Shown: positions 54,050 through 64,000, numbered from the stretch's first letter. The stretch is 64,000 nt of DNA from Novosphingobium sp. Rr 2-17 (GCF_000272475.1 NZ_AKFJ01000083.1:1-64000); one strand, 5' to 3'. Notes: a model not told the origin generated them from the letters alone. Translations and numbers: made by a program.

Positions 54050-54114
54050 GATGCCCGCAATAAGAGCCCGCACCGCCATTGGTTCCGCGCATCAGGGCGG
54101 TTAGGGTGCAGCGT

Positions 54115-54354
54115 ATGACCACGCCCTACCACCCACCGGTCAAGCGCTCGGTCGAGATTGCCGGCCACAAGACCTCAATCAGCCTGGAGCCGATGTTCTG
54201 GGACTTGCTGCGCCGGACGGCGGGCGAGGAAGGGGTGCCGGTGAATGCGCTGGTGGCGCGTATTGATGCCGAGCGGCTCGACGCGCCGATGCCACCGGGC
54301 CTGGCCAGCGCGATCCGCGTCTGGCTGATGATGCGCGCCTTCGGCACCATCTGA
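54115..54354 (+). CDS. Ribbon-helix-helix domain protein (RHH_4 type)
   Basis: 79 residues from the ATG at 54115. A short beta strand (VKRSVEIAGHKTSISLEPMF WDLL) leads into helices (RRTAGEEGVPVNALVARIDA). This is the pattern of alphaproteobacterial RHH_4 proteins, presumed small DNA-binding dimers. It diverges from the alpha-glucosidase gene (65 bases between starts) and so could control that gene pair. The operon it acts on is not known. Confidence 0.85.
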   Translation: MTTPYHPPVKRSVEIAGHKTSISLEPMFWDLLRRTAGEEGVPVNALVARIDAERLDAPMPPGLASAIRVWLMMRAFGTI

Positions 54355-54378
54355 CATACGAAAAGGCCTGAAATACGA

Positions 54379-54411
54379 AAAGGGCAGCCGCTGCGTAAGC
54401 GACTGCCCTTT
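54379..54411. terminator. Bidirectional terminator after the RHH gene
   Basis: AAAGGGCAG (54379-54387) pairs exactly with CTGCCCTTT (54403-54411). The stem is flanked by A-rich sequence on one side and T-rich sequence on the other. It lies between the convergent stops of the RHH gene and the small minus-strand gene. Confidence 0.85.
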
Positions 54412-54432
54412 CGATGTTCGTTTCGCGTCGAC

Positions 54433-54654
54433 TTAGTACGTCGAAGGCGGATCGCTGGCCGGGAAGCTCTCGTCACTCGCTTCGTCGGTCTTGGACCAGG
54501 CCTTGGGGGGCGAGGTCATGTGATCCGGACCGGAATCGCGCACGTGACCGCGTCCGAGCCCTGCCACCAGGGGTTCTTCATTCTCTTTGCGGCTCGCGTA
54601 CTTGAACAATGCGTAACCCACCGCGCCGGCAGCGGCCAATTTGATAAGGCCCAT
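54433..54654 (-). CDS. Small membrane-anchored hypothetical protein
   Basis: 73 residues. A short N-terminal hydrophobic segment (LIKLAAAGAVGYALFKYAS) is followed by a polar tail rich in Asp, Glu, Ser and Pro that ends SDESFPASDPPSTY. The last motif (ESFPASDPPS) recurs at the end of several small sphingomonad proteins, which suggests a binding tail. AAGGGAG lies upstream of the start in the mRNA. Function unknown. Confidence 0.7.
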   Translation of the reverse strand: MGLIKLAAAGAVGYALFKYASRKENEEPLVAGLGRGHVRDSGPDHMTSPPKAWSKTDEASDESFPASDPPSTY

Positions 54655-54736
54655 GTGCGTGTCTCCCTTTCATGAGGAATTCGGGGTGGACAACGCGCCG
54701 TGCCGCAGAAGAGTTCCGTCTTGAATCCCGCTCAGG

Positions 54737-56020
54737 TCAGTCTCCGCCCACCCGTTCGATCTGTGCGCCGACCAGCGCCAATTTCTCTTCCAGGCGCTCA
54801 TAACCACGATCCAGGTGGTACAAACGATGGACGCTGGTCTGGCCTTGGGCTGCCAGGCCCGCGATCACGAGACTCATCGAAGCGCGCAAGTCGGTGGCCA
54901 TCACATCGGCGCCGGTAAGGCCGGATACGCCGTGGACGATCGCAGTGCGGCCCTTGGTTTCGATGCGCGCGCCCATGCGGTTGAGCTCGGGAACGTGCAT
55001 GTAGCGGTTCTCGAAGATCGTCTCGGTCAGCACGCTGGAGCCATCGGCCATCGCCAGCAGCGCCATCAACTGCGCCTGCATGTCGGTGGCGAAACCAGGG
55101 TACGGCGCGGTCGAGAGCGTGACCGGGCGCAGCTTGCCATTAGCGGCGACGTGCAGGCCGTCGGCGGTCGGCTCGACGTGGACACCAGCATCGCGCAGCG
55201 CTTGCACGGTCGCTTCCATCTCTTCGATCCGCGCGCCCTTCAGGGTCACTTCGCCGCCGGTGATCGCCGCAGCGCAAGCGTAGGAGCCTGCCTCGATGCG
55301 ATCGGGCATAACCATGTAGGTCGCACCATGGAGCCGGGGGACACCGTGGATGGTGATGTCGGAAGTGCCGATACCTTCGATCTGCGCACCCATCGCGACG
55401 AGCAGCTTGCACAAATCGACGATCTCAGGCTCACGCGCGGCGTTGTGCAGGGTCGATTTGCCGTTGCACAAGGCCGCCGTCATCAGCGCATTCTCAGTGG
55501 CGCCCACGGACACGACCGGGAACGAATAGCGACCGCCGGGCAAGCCGCCATCGGGCGCGATGGCACGCACGTAACCGGCAGCCAGTTCGATCTGCGCGCC
55601 CAAAGCTTCCAGCACCTTGAGGTGCAAGTCGATCGGGCGGTTGCCGATCGCGCAGCCGCCGGGGAGCGACACGGTCGCCTCGCCCATGCGCGCCAGCATC
55701 GGGCCGAGCACCAGAATCGAGGCGCGCATCTTGCGCACCAGATCATACGGCGCAACCGCACTGGTGATGCGGGTGGCCTGCAGCGTCATCACCCGGCCGA
55801 AATCTTCCGGGCGGCTGCCGGCGATCGCGGTCGAGACGCCAAACTGGTTCATCAGATGCTGGAAGCCGTCGATGTCGGCCAGACGCGGCAGATTGCGCAG
55901 CGTCAGCGGTTCGTCGGTCAGAAGCGCGCAAGGCAGCAGGGTCAGCGCGGCGTTTTTCGCGCCAGAAACCGGAATCGTGCCGGATAGGCGCTTGCCGCCT
56001 TCGATGATGATCTTGTCCAT
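54737..56020 (-). CDS. murA: UDP-N-acetylglucosamine 1-carboxyvinyltransferase MurA
   Basis: First committed step of peptidoglycan synthesis; transfers enolpyruvate from PEP to UDP-GlcNAc. 427 residues from the ATG at 56020 (AAGGG 5 bases upstream); the GTG at 56026 is an alternative. The reactive Cys is Cys123 in [15 protein letters not shown], so fosfomycin sensitivity is expected. Other motifs are [17 protein letters not shown] and [18 protein letters not shown]. Divergent from galU across about 150 bases. Confidence 0.97.
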   Translation of the reverse strand: MDKIIIEGGKRLSGTIPVSGAKNAALTLLPCALLTDEPLTLRNLPRLADIDGFQHLMNQFGVSTAIAGSRPEDFGRVMTLQATRITSAVAPYDLVRKMRASILVLGPMLARMGEATVSLPGGCAIGNRPIDLHLKVLEALGAQIELAAGYVRAIAPDGGLPGGRYSFPVVSVGATENALMTAALCNGKSTLHNAAREPEIVDLCKLLVAMGAQIEGIGTSDITIHGVPRLHGATYMVMPDRIEAGSYACAAAITGGEVTLKGARIEEMEATVQALRDAGVHVEPTADGLHVAANGKLRPVTLSTAPYPGFATDMQAQLMALLAMADGSSVLTETIFENRYMHVPELNRMGARIETKGRTAIVHGVSGLTGADVMATDLRASMSLVIAGLAAQGQTSVHRLYHLDRGYERLEEKLALVGAQIERVGGD

Positions 56021-56173
56021 CGCCACCCTTTAGCGCGAAACACGGCACGGGCAACGAAAACGCAATGGTTAGCTGCGTATGAAAGCGCAGTTAAGTGCTT
56101 CGGCACCGGTTGCATCGGTCGCCCGAAGCCGCTTTAATTGCAGTGCAACATTTGGGGGGCATCTAGCCAAATC

Positions 56174-57055
56174 ATGAGTGACAACAATTTCCGCAAACCG
56201 GTCCGCAAGGCCGTTTTCCCCGTTGCCGGCCTCGGCACCCGCTTCCTCCCCGCCACCAAAGCGATCCCCAAGGAATTGCTGCCGATCGTCGATCGCCCGC
56301 TGATCCAGTACGCGGTCGATGAAGCGCGCGAAGCCGGGATCGAGGAATTCGTGTTCGTCACTGGCCGCGGCAAGACCGCGATCGTCGAGCATTTCGACAC
56401 CGCCTACGAACTCGAAGCGACGATGACCGGGCGCGGCAAGTCGCTCGAACCGCTGGAAGCGACGCGCATTCAGCCAGGCAACCTCGTTACCGTGCGCCAG
56501 CAAGTGCCGCTGGGCCTGGGGCACGCAGTGTGGTGCGCCCGTTCCGTCATCGGCGACGAGCCGTTCGCGATTCTCCTGCCCGACGAGATGATGTACGGCA
56601 GCCCAGGCTGCATGGCGCAGATGATCGAGGCCTATAACCAGGTTGGCGGAAACCTCGTCTCCGTGCTCGAAGTGCCGATGGAGGAAGTCCCCAGCTACGG
56701 CGTGATCGCGCCGGGCGCCTCGAATGGTGCGCTGACCGAGGTCAAGGGCCTGGTCGAGAAGCCCAAGGTGGACGAAGCGCCTTCGAACAAGATCGTCTCG
56801 GGCCGCTACATCCTTCAGCCCGAGATCATGGGTCTGCTGGAGACGCAGGGCAAGGGCGCCGGCGGTGAGATCCAACTGACCGATTCGATGGCCAAGCTGA
56901 TCGGCCAGCAGCCGTTCCACGCCGTCACCTTCGCCGGTCGCCGCTTCGATTGCGGTTCGAAGGTCGGCTTCGTCGAGGCGACCCTGGCGGTCGCGCTCGA
57001 TCGCGCGGACATCGGCGCCGACGTGCGGGCGATCGCCCAGAAGTTGTTGGGCTGA
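56174..57055 (+). CDS. galU: UTP--glucose-1-phosphate uridylyltransferase
   Basis: Makes UDP-glucose from UTP and glucose-1-phosphate, feeding LPS, exopolysaccharide and other glycoconjugates. 293 residues. The nucleotide site reads FPVAGLGTRFLPATKAIPKE. It continues with VPLGLGHAVWCARSVIGDEP, LLPDEMM, VSGRYILQPEI and GGEIQLTDSMAKL. I chose the ATG at 56174; the frame opens 36 bases earlier without family sequence. A terminator follows at 57106. The exopolysaccharide transferase at 27-28.4 kb is a possible downstream user. Confidence 0.97.
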   Translation: MSDNNFRKPVRKAVFPVAGLGTRFLPATKAIPKELLPIVDRPLIQYAVDEAREAGIEEFVFVTGRGKTAIVEHFDTAYELEATMTGRGKSLEPLEATRIQPGNLVTVRQQVPLGLGHAVWCARSVIGDEPFAILLPDEMMYGSPGCMAQMIEAYNQVGGNLVSVLEVPMEEVPSYGVIAPGASNGALTEVKGLVEKPKVDEAPSNKIVSGRYILQPEIMGLLETQGKGAGGEIQLTDSMAKLIGQQPFHAVTFAGRRFDCGSKVGFVEATLAVALDRADIGADVRAIAQKLLG

Positions 57056-57105
57056 AGCTGCTTGGCTAGCTGCTGGGCTGATCCACAGCCCTTAGCGACA
57101 AACGA

Positions 57106-57141
57106 AAAGAGCGCGCTGCCATCGCTGGCGGCGCGCTCTTT
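57106..57141. terminator. Bidirectional terminator between galU and trcR
   Basis: Perfect 11-bp arms AAAGAGCGCGC (57106-57116) and GCGCGCTCTTT (57131-57141) with A- and T-rich ends. It lies 50 bases after the galU stop and 32 bases past the stop of the convergent trcR gene, so it can end both transcripts. Confidence 0.92.
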
Positions 57142-57173
57142 CGATTTCAGCCGCGTGGGCTTGCGGCGGCTAC

Positions 57174-57875
57174 TCAGCCGCGCGCTTCGGCCTCGGCGGC
57201 GCGCTTGGCTTCGAGCCAGGCAGCGGCTTCGGCTTCCTGGGCGGCTTCGCTGGCGGCGCGAGAGGCCGCTTCACGCTCGGAACGCAGTTCCTGGATCAGG
57301 GCGGCGCGGTCGTCGGTCAGGCGCTCGTCGCTCAGGCCATCGTCCTCGATGCCTGCCTTCTTGGCGGCCTTGGCTACCAGCGCGTCAAGCTCACGCTGCG
57401 AGCACAGACCCAGCGTCACCGGGTCTTTGGGGTTGATGTTGTTGATGTTCCAGTGCGAGCGATCGCGAATGGCGGCGATCGTGTTGCGGGTGGTGCCGAT
57501 CAGCTTGCCGATCTGCGCATCCGAAACCTCGGGGTGGTTGCGCAAGATCCAGGCGATGCCGTCCGGCTTGTCCTGGCGCTTGGAAACAGGCGTATAGCGC
57601 GGCCCCTTGGTGCGGCTGGTGGTCACCGGCACCTTGTGCATCCGCAGCTTGTATTCGGGGTTCGCCTGGCCCTTCTCGATCTCTTCCATCGTCAGCTCGC
57701 CCGAGCGCACCGGATCGCGCCCGGTGTACTTGCTGGACGCGAGGTCGTCGGCCATAGCCTGGACTTCGAGCATGTGCAGGCCGCAGAACTCGGCGATCTG
57801 TTCGAAGGTGAGCCCGGTGGTATCGACCAGCCAGGAGGCGGTCGCATGGGGCATCAGCGGAGTGGGCTGGCTCAT
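57174..57875 (-). CDS. trcR: TrcR-type cell cycle transcriptional regulator (DUF1013)
   Basis: 233 residues. The DUF1013 core covers about residues 10-180: LMPHATASWLVDTTGLTFEQ, IAEFCGLHMLEVQAMADD, RYTPVSKRQDKPDGIAWILR, DAQIGKLIGTTRNTIAAIRD and NPKDPVTLGLCSQRELDALV. Two HTH-like stretches are visible (around the AEFCGL and IGKLIGTT segments). The tail is an Ala/Glu-rich helix. The family is restricted to alphaproteobacteria and named for a role in cell-cycle transcription. A strong hairpin lies just upstream (57902-57924). Confidence 0.9.
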   Translation of the reverse strand: MSQPTPLMPHATASWLVDTTGLTFEQIAEFCGLHMLEVQAMADDLASSKYTGRDPVRSGELTMEEIEKGQANPEYKLRMHKVPVTTSRTKGPRYTPVSKRQDKPDGIAWILRNHPEVSDAQIGKLIGTTRNTIAAIRDRSHWNINNINPKDPVTLGLCSQRELDALVAKAAKKAGIEDDGLSDERLTDDRAALIQELRSEREAASRAASEAAQEAEAAAWLEAKRAAEAEARG

Positions 57876-57901
57876 TCTCTATCTCCGGCACAAACAATAA
57901 G

Positions 57902-57924
57902 GGCCGCCCCTTCGCGGAGCGGCC
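57902..57924. promoter_or_regulatory. Stable hairpin in the trcR 5' region
   Basis: GGCCGC (57902-57907) pairs with GCGGCC (57919-57924) around a CCCTTCG-type loop. In the trcR mRNA the hairpin would sit about 25-50 bases before the start codon. It is too close to the gene to end an upstream transcript, since no minus-strand gene lies within 220 bases. A role in mRNA stability or translation is possible. Confidence 0.5.
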
Positions 57925-58144
57925 GTACCGTTTCGACTTAGGCATAATTTAGGGATTCGGCAAGCACAACGGTTTCACTAGCGCCTTTGTGAATGCAAGC
58001 CGCAACCACAAGCCGTTAATGTACGCCCGTCACTGGCTGGCGAAGCGCTTAAACTTCCCCCCGTCGCTACCAGCTCCTCACACCCCTCAAGACTAACAAG
58101 TCCGTAGTCATAGAAACCCAGCCCGAAGCTGGCTGCCTAAAGAT

Positions 58145-58657
58145 TTAACGGAGCTGGCGTCGCACCCGGACCAGCATGGGCTCCCCTTCAACCGGAAACA
58201 GTTCAAAGCCCATGTCTTGTTCGAGTGTAATGGCAGCCCGGTTGGACCGATCTTCGATAGATTCGACCGAAGTATAGCCTCGCCGCCTAGCGTGGACGAG
58301 CAGGTGATCGAGAAGGGTCCAACCGATGCCCAGGCCCTTTCGATCGCCTCGGATCACGATCGCCGCCTCGGCGCATTCTCCCGCCAGGTCACCCGCAAGC
58401 ATCGCTGCGGCAACCACCATACCGTCGTCGGCGAAGGCAATCAGGCTTTCGGTCCGCTCGTCGTTGGCTGCGGCCATCGCCACCAATCGCTCATGCCCGA
58501 TTTCGCGCAAGCTGGTGAGGAAGCGGAAGCGCAGATCTTCAGGCGTCACATGGGCGAAAAAGTCCACGAGCGTCGGCTCGTCATCCAACCGCACAGGGCG
58601 AACGTGTAGCCGCGTACCCTCGCGAGTGACGAGCAGGTCGGTGTCGATTGTCGTCAT
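58145..58657 (-). CDS. GNAT family N-acetyltransferase (Pat-like domain)
   Basis: 170 residues. The acetyl-CoA fold is visible: TRLHVRPVRLDDEPTLVDFF, TPEDLRFRFLTSL, AAIVIRGDRKGLGIGWTLLD, HLLVHARRRGYTSVESIEDR and NRAAITLEQDMGFELF. The TPEDLRFRF segment resembles the GNAT part of protein acetyltransferase Pat/PatZ, which modifies acetyl-CoA synthetase. Here it stands as a single domain 61 bases after the acetyl-CoA hydrolase gene, in the same direction. Acting on acetate metabolism enzymes is inference. Confidence 0.85.
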   Translation of the reverse strand: MTTIDTDLLVTREGTRLHVRPVRLDDEPTLVDFFAHVTPEDLRFRFLTSLREIGHERLVAMAAANDERTESLIAFADDGMVVAAAMLAGDLAGECAEAAIVIRGDRKGLGIGWTLLDHLLVHARRRGYTSVESIEDRSNRAAITLEQDMGFELFPVEGEPMLVRVRRQLR

Positions 58658-58718
58658 GGCTGTCTCCTTTGGCTGCCACGATCCTTATCGCGTGGCGCCG
58701 CGCGCGCATTGACTGCGA

Positions 58719-60242
<1,524 letters not shown>

Positions 60243-60253
60243 TCAAAGATGGC

Positions 60254-60284
60254 GAAGGGGCGAGGCATCACGCTCCGCCCCTTC
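60254..60284 (-). terminator. Inverted repeat between the alcohol dehydrogenase and CoA-transferase genes
   Basis: GAAGGGGCG (60254-60262) pairs exactly with CGCCCCTTC (60276-60284), loop 13 bases. It lies 30 bases after the alcohol dehydrogenase stop. The minus-strand sequence after the stem has only a weak T patch (ATCTTTG), so it may attenuate rather than fully end transcription into the CoA-transferase gene. Confidence 0.55.
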
Positions 60285-60324
60285 AGCCTATCAGACTGTC
60301 AGGCTATCAGGCTATCAGGCTGTC
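60285..60324. repeat. Five-copy 8-bp tandem repeat at the end of the alcohol dehydrogenase gene
   Basis: Five adjacent 8-mers with consensus AGGCTATC: AGCCTATC, AGACTGTC, AGGCTATC, AGGCTATC, AGGCTGTC. The stop codon of the alcohol dehydrogenase (60315-60317) lies inside the array. Copy number in a short tandem array of this kind can change by slippage. Confidence 0.85.
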
Positions 60325-61346
60325 ATGTCCAGGACGATGCGCCCTTCGATCTTTCCTTGGCGCATCCGGTCGAACACGTCGTTGACATCTTCCAGCCGGG
60401 CGGTGGAGACGGTCGCCTTCACTTTGCCCTTCGCTGCGAAATCGATCGATTCCTGCAGGTCGAGCCGGGTGCCGACGATCGAGCCGCGCACGGTTATCCC
60501 GTTCAGCACCAGCCCGAAGATATTGAGCGGGAAGTCGCCCGGCGGCAGTCCGTTGAGCGCCACCGTGCCGCCGCGCGCGACCATGCCGATCGCCTGCTCG
60601 AACGCCTTCTCGCTGACGGCGGTGACCAGAGCGCCCTGCACGCCGCCCCCGGTCGCTCGCCGGATGGCAGTGGCGGGATCTTCGTTGCGGGCATTGACCG
60701 TGATCGTCGCGCCCAACCGGCGAGCGAGATCGAGCTTGGCATCATCGACGTCGATGGCGGCGACGTTCAATCCCATCGCAACCGCATATTGGACGGCCAT
60801 ATGGCCCAGCCCCCCGATGCCGGAAATGGCGACGGTATCGCCCGGCTTGGTATCGGTCATTTTCAGGCCTTTGTAGACCGTGACACCGGCACACAGCACC
60901 GGCGCGATCTCCGTGAAGGAGATGTTGTCAGGCAAGTGGCCGATGTAGTTGGGATCGGCGATCACGAAATCGGCAAAACCGCCGTTCACCGAATAGCCGG
61001 TGTTAAGCTGGCTTTCGCATAAGGTTTCCCACCCGCCCATGCAATGCACGCAGTGCCCGCAGGCGGTATAGAGCCAAGGCACGCCGACCCGGTCGCCTTC
61101 CTTGACATGCTTGACGCCTTTGCCGACAGCCGAGACGAAGCCGACGCCTTCATGCCCCGGAATGAAAGGCGGGTTCGGCTTGACCGGCCAGTCGCCTTCC
61201 GCGGCGTGGAGGTCTGTATGGCAGACGCCCGAGGCGTGGATCGCAACCTGGATCATCCCGTCCGTTACTTCCGGAACCGGAACTTCATCGATCGTAAGCG
61301 GCTTGCCGAATTCGCGGACGACCGCGGCTTTCATGGTTTTTGCCAT
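60315..61346 (-). CDS. adhP: Zinc-dependent alcohol dehydrogenase (AdhP type)
   Basis: 343 residues, medium-chain ADH oxidising ethanol and similar primary alcohols with NAD. Catalytic zinc ligands: GVCHTDLHAAEGDWP and GHEGVGFV. Structural zinc Cys in the CGHCVHCMGGWETLCESQ segment. NAD site: ISGIGGLGHMAVQYA. The NAAEGDWP and LNTGYSVNGGFADF segments are typical of bacterial AdhP. Its stop lies inside an 8-bp tandem repeat. It follows the aldehyde dehydrogenase gene by 64 bases on the same strand. Confidence 0.94.
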   Translation of the reverse strand: MAKTMKAAVVREFGKPLTIDEVPVPEVTDGMIQVAIHASGVCHTDLHAAEGDWPVKPNPPFIPGHEGVGFVSAVGKGVKHVKEGDRVGVPWLYTACGHCVHCMGGWETLCESQLNTGYSVNGGFADFVIADPNYIGHLPDNISFTEIAPVLCAGVTVYKGLKMTDTKPGDTVAISGIGGLGHMAVQYAVAMGLNVAAIDVDDAKLDLARRLGATITVNARNEDPATAIRRATGGGVQGALVTAVSEKAFEQAIGMVARGGTVALNGLPPGDFPLNIFGLVLNGITVRGSIVGTRLDLQESIDFAAKGKVKATVSTARLEDVNDVFDRMRQGKIEGRIVLDMTA

Positions 61347-61410
61347 GATATCCTCCTATCGTGGTGTGGGGAAAGGATGGGCCTTGTCACGGCCCAAGCC
61401 TTGACCGCTG

Positions 61411-62922
61411 TCAAAAGAACCCGAGCTTCTTCGCAGAATAGCTGACCAGCAGGTTCTTGGTCTGCTGATAGTGGTCCAGCATCATCCGGTGCGTTTCACG
61501 ACCGATACCGGACCGCTTGTAGCCGCCGAATGCCGCATGGGCTGGGTAGGCGTGGTAGCAATTGGTCCACACCCGTCCGGCCTGGATCGCGCGACCTGCG
61601 CGATAAGCGCGCGTTCCGTCACGCGTCCAGACGCCGGCGCCCAGGCCATAGGGGGTGTCGTTGGCAATCGCGATCGCCTCGGCATCGTCCTTGAAGGTCG
61701 CGACCGATACGACGGGGCCGAAAATCTCTTCCTGGAACACGCGCATGTCATTGGTTCCGCTGAGCACGGTGGGCTTGACGTAAAAGCCGTCGAGCCCCTC
61801 GGGGCGGTTGCGCTCGCCACCCGTGAGCACTTTCGCGCCTTCGCCGCGCCCAATCTCGAAATAGGAGAGGATCTTTTCCATCTGTTCAGCCGAGGCTTGC
61901 GCGCCGACCATGGTCGCGGGATCGAGCGGATCGCCCTGGATCATCGCCTCGACCCGGGCGATCGCCTTCTCCATGAACCGGTCATAGATCGATTCGTGGA
62001 TCAACGCGCGGCTGGGGCACGTGCAGACTTCTCCCTGGTTCAGCGCGAACATGGCGAAACCCTCGATCGCCTTGTCGAAATAGTCGTCATCTTGCGCCGC
62101 CACGTCGGCAAAGAAGATGTTCGGGCTCTTACCGCCCAGCTCCAGCGTCACCGGAATCAGGTTTTCCGAGGCGTAGGACATGATGAGCTGGCCAGTGGAC
62201 GTCTCGCCGGTGAAGGCGATCTTGGCGATGCGCGGACTTTGCGCCAGCGGCTTGCCGGCTTCGGTGCCAAAACCATTGACGATGTTGAGAACGCCTTCGG
62301 GCAACAAGTCGGCGATCAGCTCCGCCAGCACCAGGATCGAGGCAGGGGTCTGCTCTGCTGGCTTCAGCACCACGCAATTACCGGCGGCGAGCGCGGGCGC
62401 CAGCTTCCAGCAGGCCATCAGCAGCGGGAAATTCCACGGGATGATCTGGCCGACCACGCCGAGCGGCTCGTGGAAATGATACGCCACGGTATCGTGGTCT
62501 ATCTCGGAAACGCCGCCTTCCTGCGCACGGATGCAGCCGGCGAAATAGCGGAAGTGGTCGATCGCGAGCGGAACGTCGGCAGCGGTCGTTTCCCGGATCG
62601 GCTTGCCATTGTCCCAGGTTTCGGCGGTGGCAAGCGTCGCAAGGTTCTCTTCCATGCGATCGGCGATGCGGTGGAGCATCAACGCGCGCTCGGCCACGCT
62701 GGTGCGGCCCCATGCATCCTTCGCCTTGTGCGCAGCGTCGAGCGCCAGTTCGACATCGGCGGCCTGGCTGCGCGCGACCTGGCAGATCACTTGTCCGTCG
62801 ATCGGCGATCGATTGTCAAACCAGCGACCATCGACCGGATCGACCCAGCGGCCTCCGATGAAATTGCCATAGCGAGCCTTGAACGGCGCAGTACGGGCCA
62901 TGATTGGCTGGTGGATCGTCAT
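61411..62922 (-). CDS. Aldehyde dehydrogenase (ExaC/AcoD-like acetaldehyde dehydrogenase)
   Basis: 503 residues from the ATG at 62922, with AAGGAGAGG upstream; the longer open frame beyond it is antisense to the regulator gene. Nucleophile Cys300 in [11 protein letters not shown], general base Glu261 in LELGGKSPN, and the Asn in PWNFPLLM. The N-terminal [20 protein letters not shown], and [13 protein letters not shown], match the group of NAD-linked acetaldehyde dehydrogenases often controlled by AcoR/ExaE-type regulators. It diverges from such a regulator here. Oxidises acetaldehyde to acetate (predicted). Confidence 0.94.
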   Translation of the reverse strand: MTIHQPIMARTAPFKARYGNFIGGRWVDPVDGRWFDNRSPIDGQVICQVARSQAADVELALDAAHKAKDAWGRTSVAERALMLHRIADRMEENLATLATAETWDNGKPIRETTAADVPLAIDHFRYFAGCIRAQEGGVSEIDHDTVAYHFHEPLGVVGQIIPWNFPLLMACWKLAPALAAGNCVVLKPAEQTPASILVLAELIADLLPEGVLNIVNGFGTEAGKPLAQSPRIAKIAFTGETSTGQLIMSYASENLIPVTLELGGKSPNIFFADVAAQDDDYFDKAIEGFAMFALNQGEVCTCPSRALIHESIYDRFMEKAIARVEAMIQGDPLDPATMVGAQASAEQMEKILSYFEIGRGEGAKVLTGGERNRPEGLDGFYVKPTVLSGTNDMRVFQEEIFGPVVSVATFKDDAEAIAIANDTPYGLGAGVWTRDGTRAYRAGRAIQAGRVWTNCYHAYPAHAAFGGYKRSGIGRETHRMMLDHYQQTKNLLVSYSAKKLGFF

Positions 62923-63040
62923 CGAAACCTCTCCTTTGTTCGTGGTCGGAGAGGCTCTGCTTGTCTGCGCCGCCAGGCAAGCGGGCGTGCTCTCGATGCA
63001 GGCGCGGCCATGGACTTTTCCATCGTGCGGCCTACCATGT

Positions 63041-63087
63041 GTCGCATGGCGCGACGCAAGACTCGTGCTGGTGTCGCATAATGCGAC
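63041..63087. promoter_or_regulatory. Two palindromic candidate operator sites
   Basis: GTCGCAT-A-ATGCGAC (63073-63087) is a perfect 15-bp palindrome. GTCGCATGGCGCGAC (63041-63055) is a near copy with perfect GTCGC/GCGAC ends. Their centres are 32 bases apart, about three helical turns. They sit between the divergent aldehyde dehydrogenase and AcoR-type regulator genes, 23 bases upstream of the regulator start. They are the obvious candidate binding sites for that regulator. Confidence 0.65.
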
Positions 63088-63109
63088 GGTGAGAGAGGCA
63101 GGCGACCGA

Positions 63110-64000
63110 ATGAACGGCGCAACGATCGAGCAAGGGCGGCGAGCTTTCTTCAACGATGGGCAGTTGCCCGTCGCAAGCATACGCCAGCCGGTGCTGCGGT
63201 CCTGGCTGCGGTGCACCGATCTGGGCCTGTCGCAAGGCGAGAGACCGGCATCGGGACCGATGACCGACACCGATCTTGCCACCCTTCGCCAGCACCGCGA
63301 ATCTTTACGCCGCCTCTGCCGCCCGGAGTTGGAAATGCTGGCGGGCGAAGCGCGGGACACCGGCAGCGTCGTGATCCTGGCCGATGCCGACGGCGTGATC
63401 CTCGATACCGTGGGCGACACAGGCTTCCTGTCGCGCGCCGCGCAAGTGGCATTGCGCCCCGGCGTGTCCTGGACGGAAGCCAGCACGGGCACCAACGCCA
63501 TCGGCACTGCCATTGCCGAACGCCGGCCGATCGCGGTGCACGGTCCTGAACATTTCTTCGCCGAACATGCGGTGCTTAGCTGCGCGGCAACGCCGATCAT
63601 CGATCCGCGCGGGGCGATCATCGGTGCGCTGGACATGTCCGGACCGTCCGCAGTGGGGCACGGTCATGCGCTGGGCCTGATCCGGCTTGCGGTGGATCAG
63701 ATCGAACATCGCTTGTTTCGTACAGGCTTCGTCGACTGCCGGGTTTTGCGCCTGCATGACGATGCGGCCATGCTCGGCACCGCGCGGGAGGGCATCCTGG
63801 TGTTCCGGGACGAGCGGCTGGTTGCCGCCAACCGGCGCGGCCTGTCACTGGTAGGGCGTAGCTGGGATGCGATCGACGCGGCAGCGGTGGACGAATTGCT
63901 TGATCGGCGAATCGAAAGCAGTCGAGGCTGCAAAAGCCTTCGCCTTGCGAATGGCGCTATGCTGATCGGTAATTGGGACGAGCCGGGCACGGTCGCCGGT
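63110..64000 (+). CDS. AcoR-type GAF-domain transcriptional regulator (3' end outside window)
   Basis: 297 codons seen without a stop; the gene runs off the right edge. From the ATG at 63110: an N-terminal helical part ([15 protein letters not shown]), then a GAF-like sensory domain at about 65-180. That domain carries the AcoR hallmarks [40 protein letters not shown] and GALDMSGPS. The later part ([20 protein letters not shown]) resembles the PAS-like middle segment of AcoR/GAF activators. Whether an AAA+ sigma-54 domain or just an HTH follows is not visible. Divergent from the aldehyde dehydrogenase gene it likely activates. Confidence 0.9.
   Translation, partial: MNGATIEQGRRAFFNDGQLPVASIRQPVLRSWLRCTDLGLSQGERPASGPMTDTDLATLRQHRESLRRLCRPELEMLAGEARDTGSVVILADADGVILDTVGDTGFLSRAAQVALRPGVSWTEASTGTNAIGTAIAERRPIAVHGPEHFFAEHAVLSCAATPIIDPRGAIIGALDMSGPSAVGHGHALGLIRLAVDQIEHRLFRTGFVDCRVLRLHDDAAMLGTAREGILVFRDERLVAANRRGLSLVGRSWDAIDAAAVDELLDRRIESSRGCKSLRLANGAMLIGNWDEPGTVAG

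Noticed and set aside
62923..63636. N-terminal extension of the aldehyde dehydrogenase frame
   Set aside because: It overlaps the divergent regulator gene on the other strand. AAGGAGAGG and the family N-terminus fix the start at 62922.

Overview
The window is GC-rich, densely packed chromosomal DNA from an alphaproteobacterium, most likely a sphingomonad close to Novosphingobium. The case rests on a SciP/DUF1153 cell-cycle regulator, a TrcR/DUF1013 regulator, an Rrf2-sufB-sufCDS-sufT suf operon, a leuS-lptE-holA block, a FadL/FadD/TesB and fadN-type beta-oxidation region, and palindromic intergenic repeats of kinds common in this group. I see about 60 protein genes. I found no rRNA, tRNA, CRISPR array, prophage or insertion sequence. 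The genus is an inference from gene content, not a measurement.

Layout. 1-1.7 kb: etfB-etfA. 1.8-8.3 kb (minus): an RND efflux adaptor and pump followed by DUF445 and GNAT genes. 8.3-9.4 kb: a gene-poor stretch with a riboswitch-like patch, then sciP and its coupled upstream gene, which carries a 13-bp perfect inverted repeat. 9.6-12.3 kb: mnmA, a small membrane protein and a serine-hydrolase-like lipoprotein with altered active-site residues. 12.4-18.9 kb (minus): the suf iron-sulfur operon, with an embedded DUF559 gene and a GNAT gene, headed by an Rrf2 regulator. An orphan terminator with upstream hairpins (possible sRNA) lies at 19.05-19.2 kb. 19.3-24 kb: pyrD, a gamma-glutamyltransferase and an acyl-CoA ligase. 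24-26.7 kb: ung, then a ribonuclease D-like gene with lptC-lptA. 27-33.2 kb (minus): a polyprenyl glycosylphosphotransferase, holA-lptE-leuS and a DUF3576 lipoprotein.

33.5-37.5 kb (plus): a sphingomonad-type hypothetical protein, an acetoacetyl-CoA reductase, and a glutathione-dependent formaldehyde detoxification set (frmA, VOC, fghA). 37.5-48 kb is a fatty-acid catabolism island. On the minus strand is fadA-fadN-fadE (thiolase, HAD/ECH fusion, acyl-CoA dehydrogenase). Diverging from it are DUF2147, fadL, a fadD-type ligase, a MerR regulator and tesB. ETF at the left edge is the natural electron acceptor for the acyl-CoA dehydrogenase. 48-54 kb: a stress-type SDR, the ergothioneine genes egtD-egtB, and a GT4/GH13 pair. 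54-58 kb: a small RHH protein, a small membrane protein, murA and galU (divergent), and trcR. 58-64 kb: a GNAT gene, an acetyl-CoA hydrolase/transferase, an alcohol dehydrogenase and an aldehyde dehydrogenase. This looks like an alcohol-to-acetyl unit, facing a divergent AcoR-type GAF regulator that runs off the right end.

Most of the window is ordinary core chromosome. The points most worth a second look are the two extra hydrophobic segments inside the RND pump, the hydrolase with substituted catalytic residues, the hairpin over the sciP-coupled gene, the orphan terminator upstream of suf, the orphan cobalamin-riboswitch-like patch, and the paired palindromes in front of the AcoR-type regulator.
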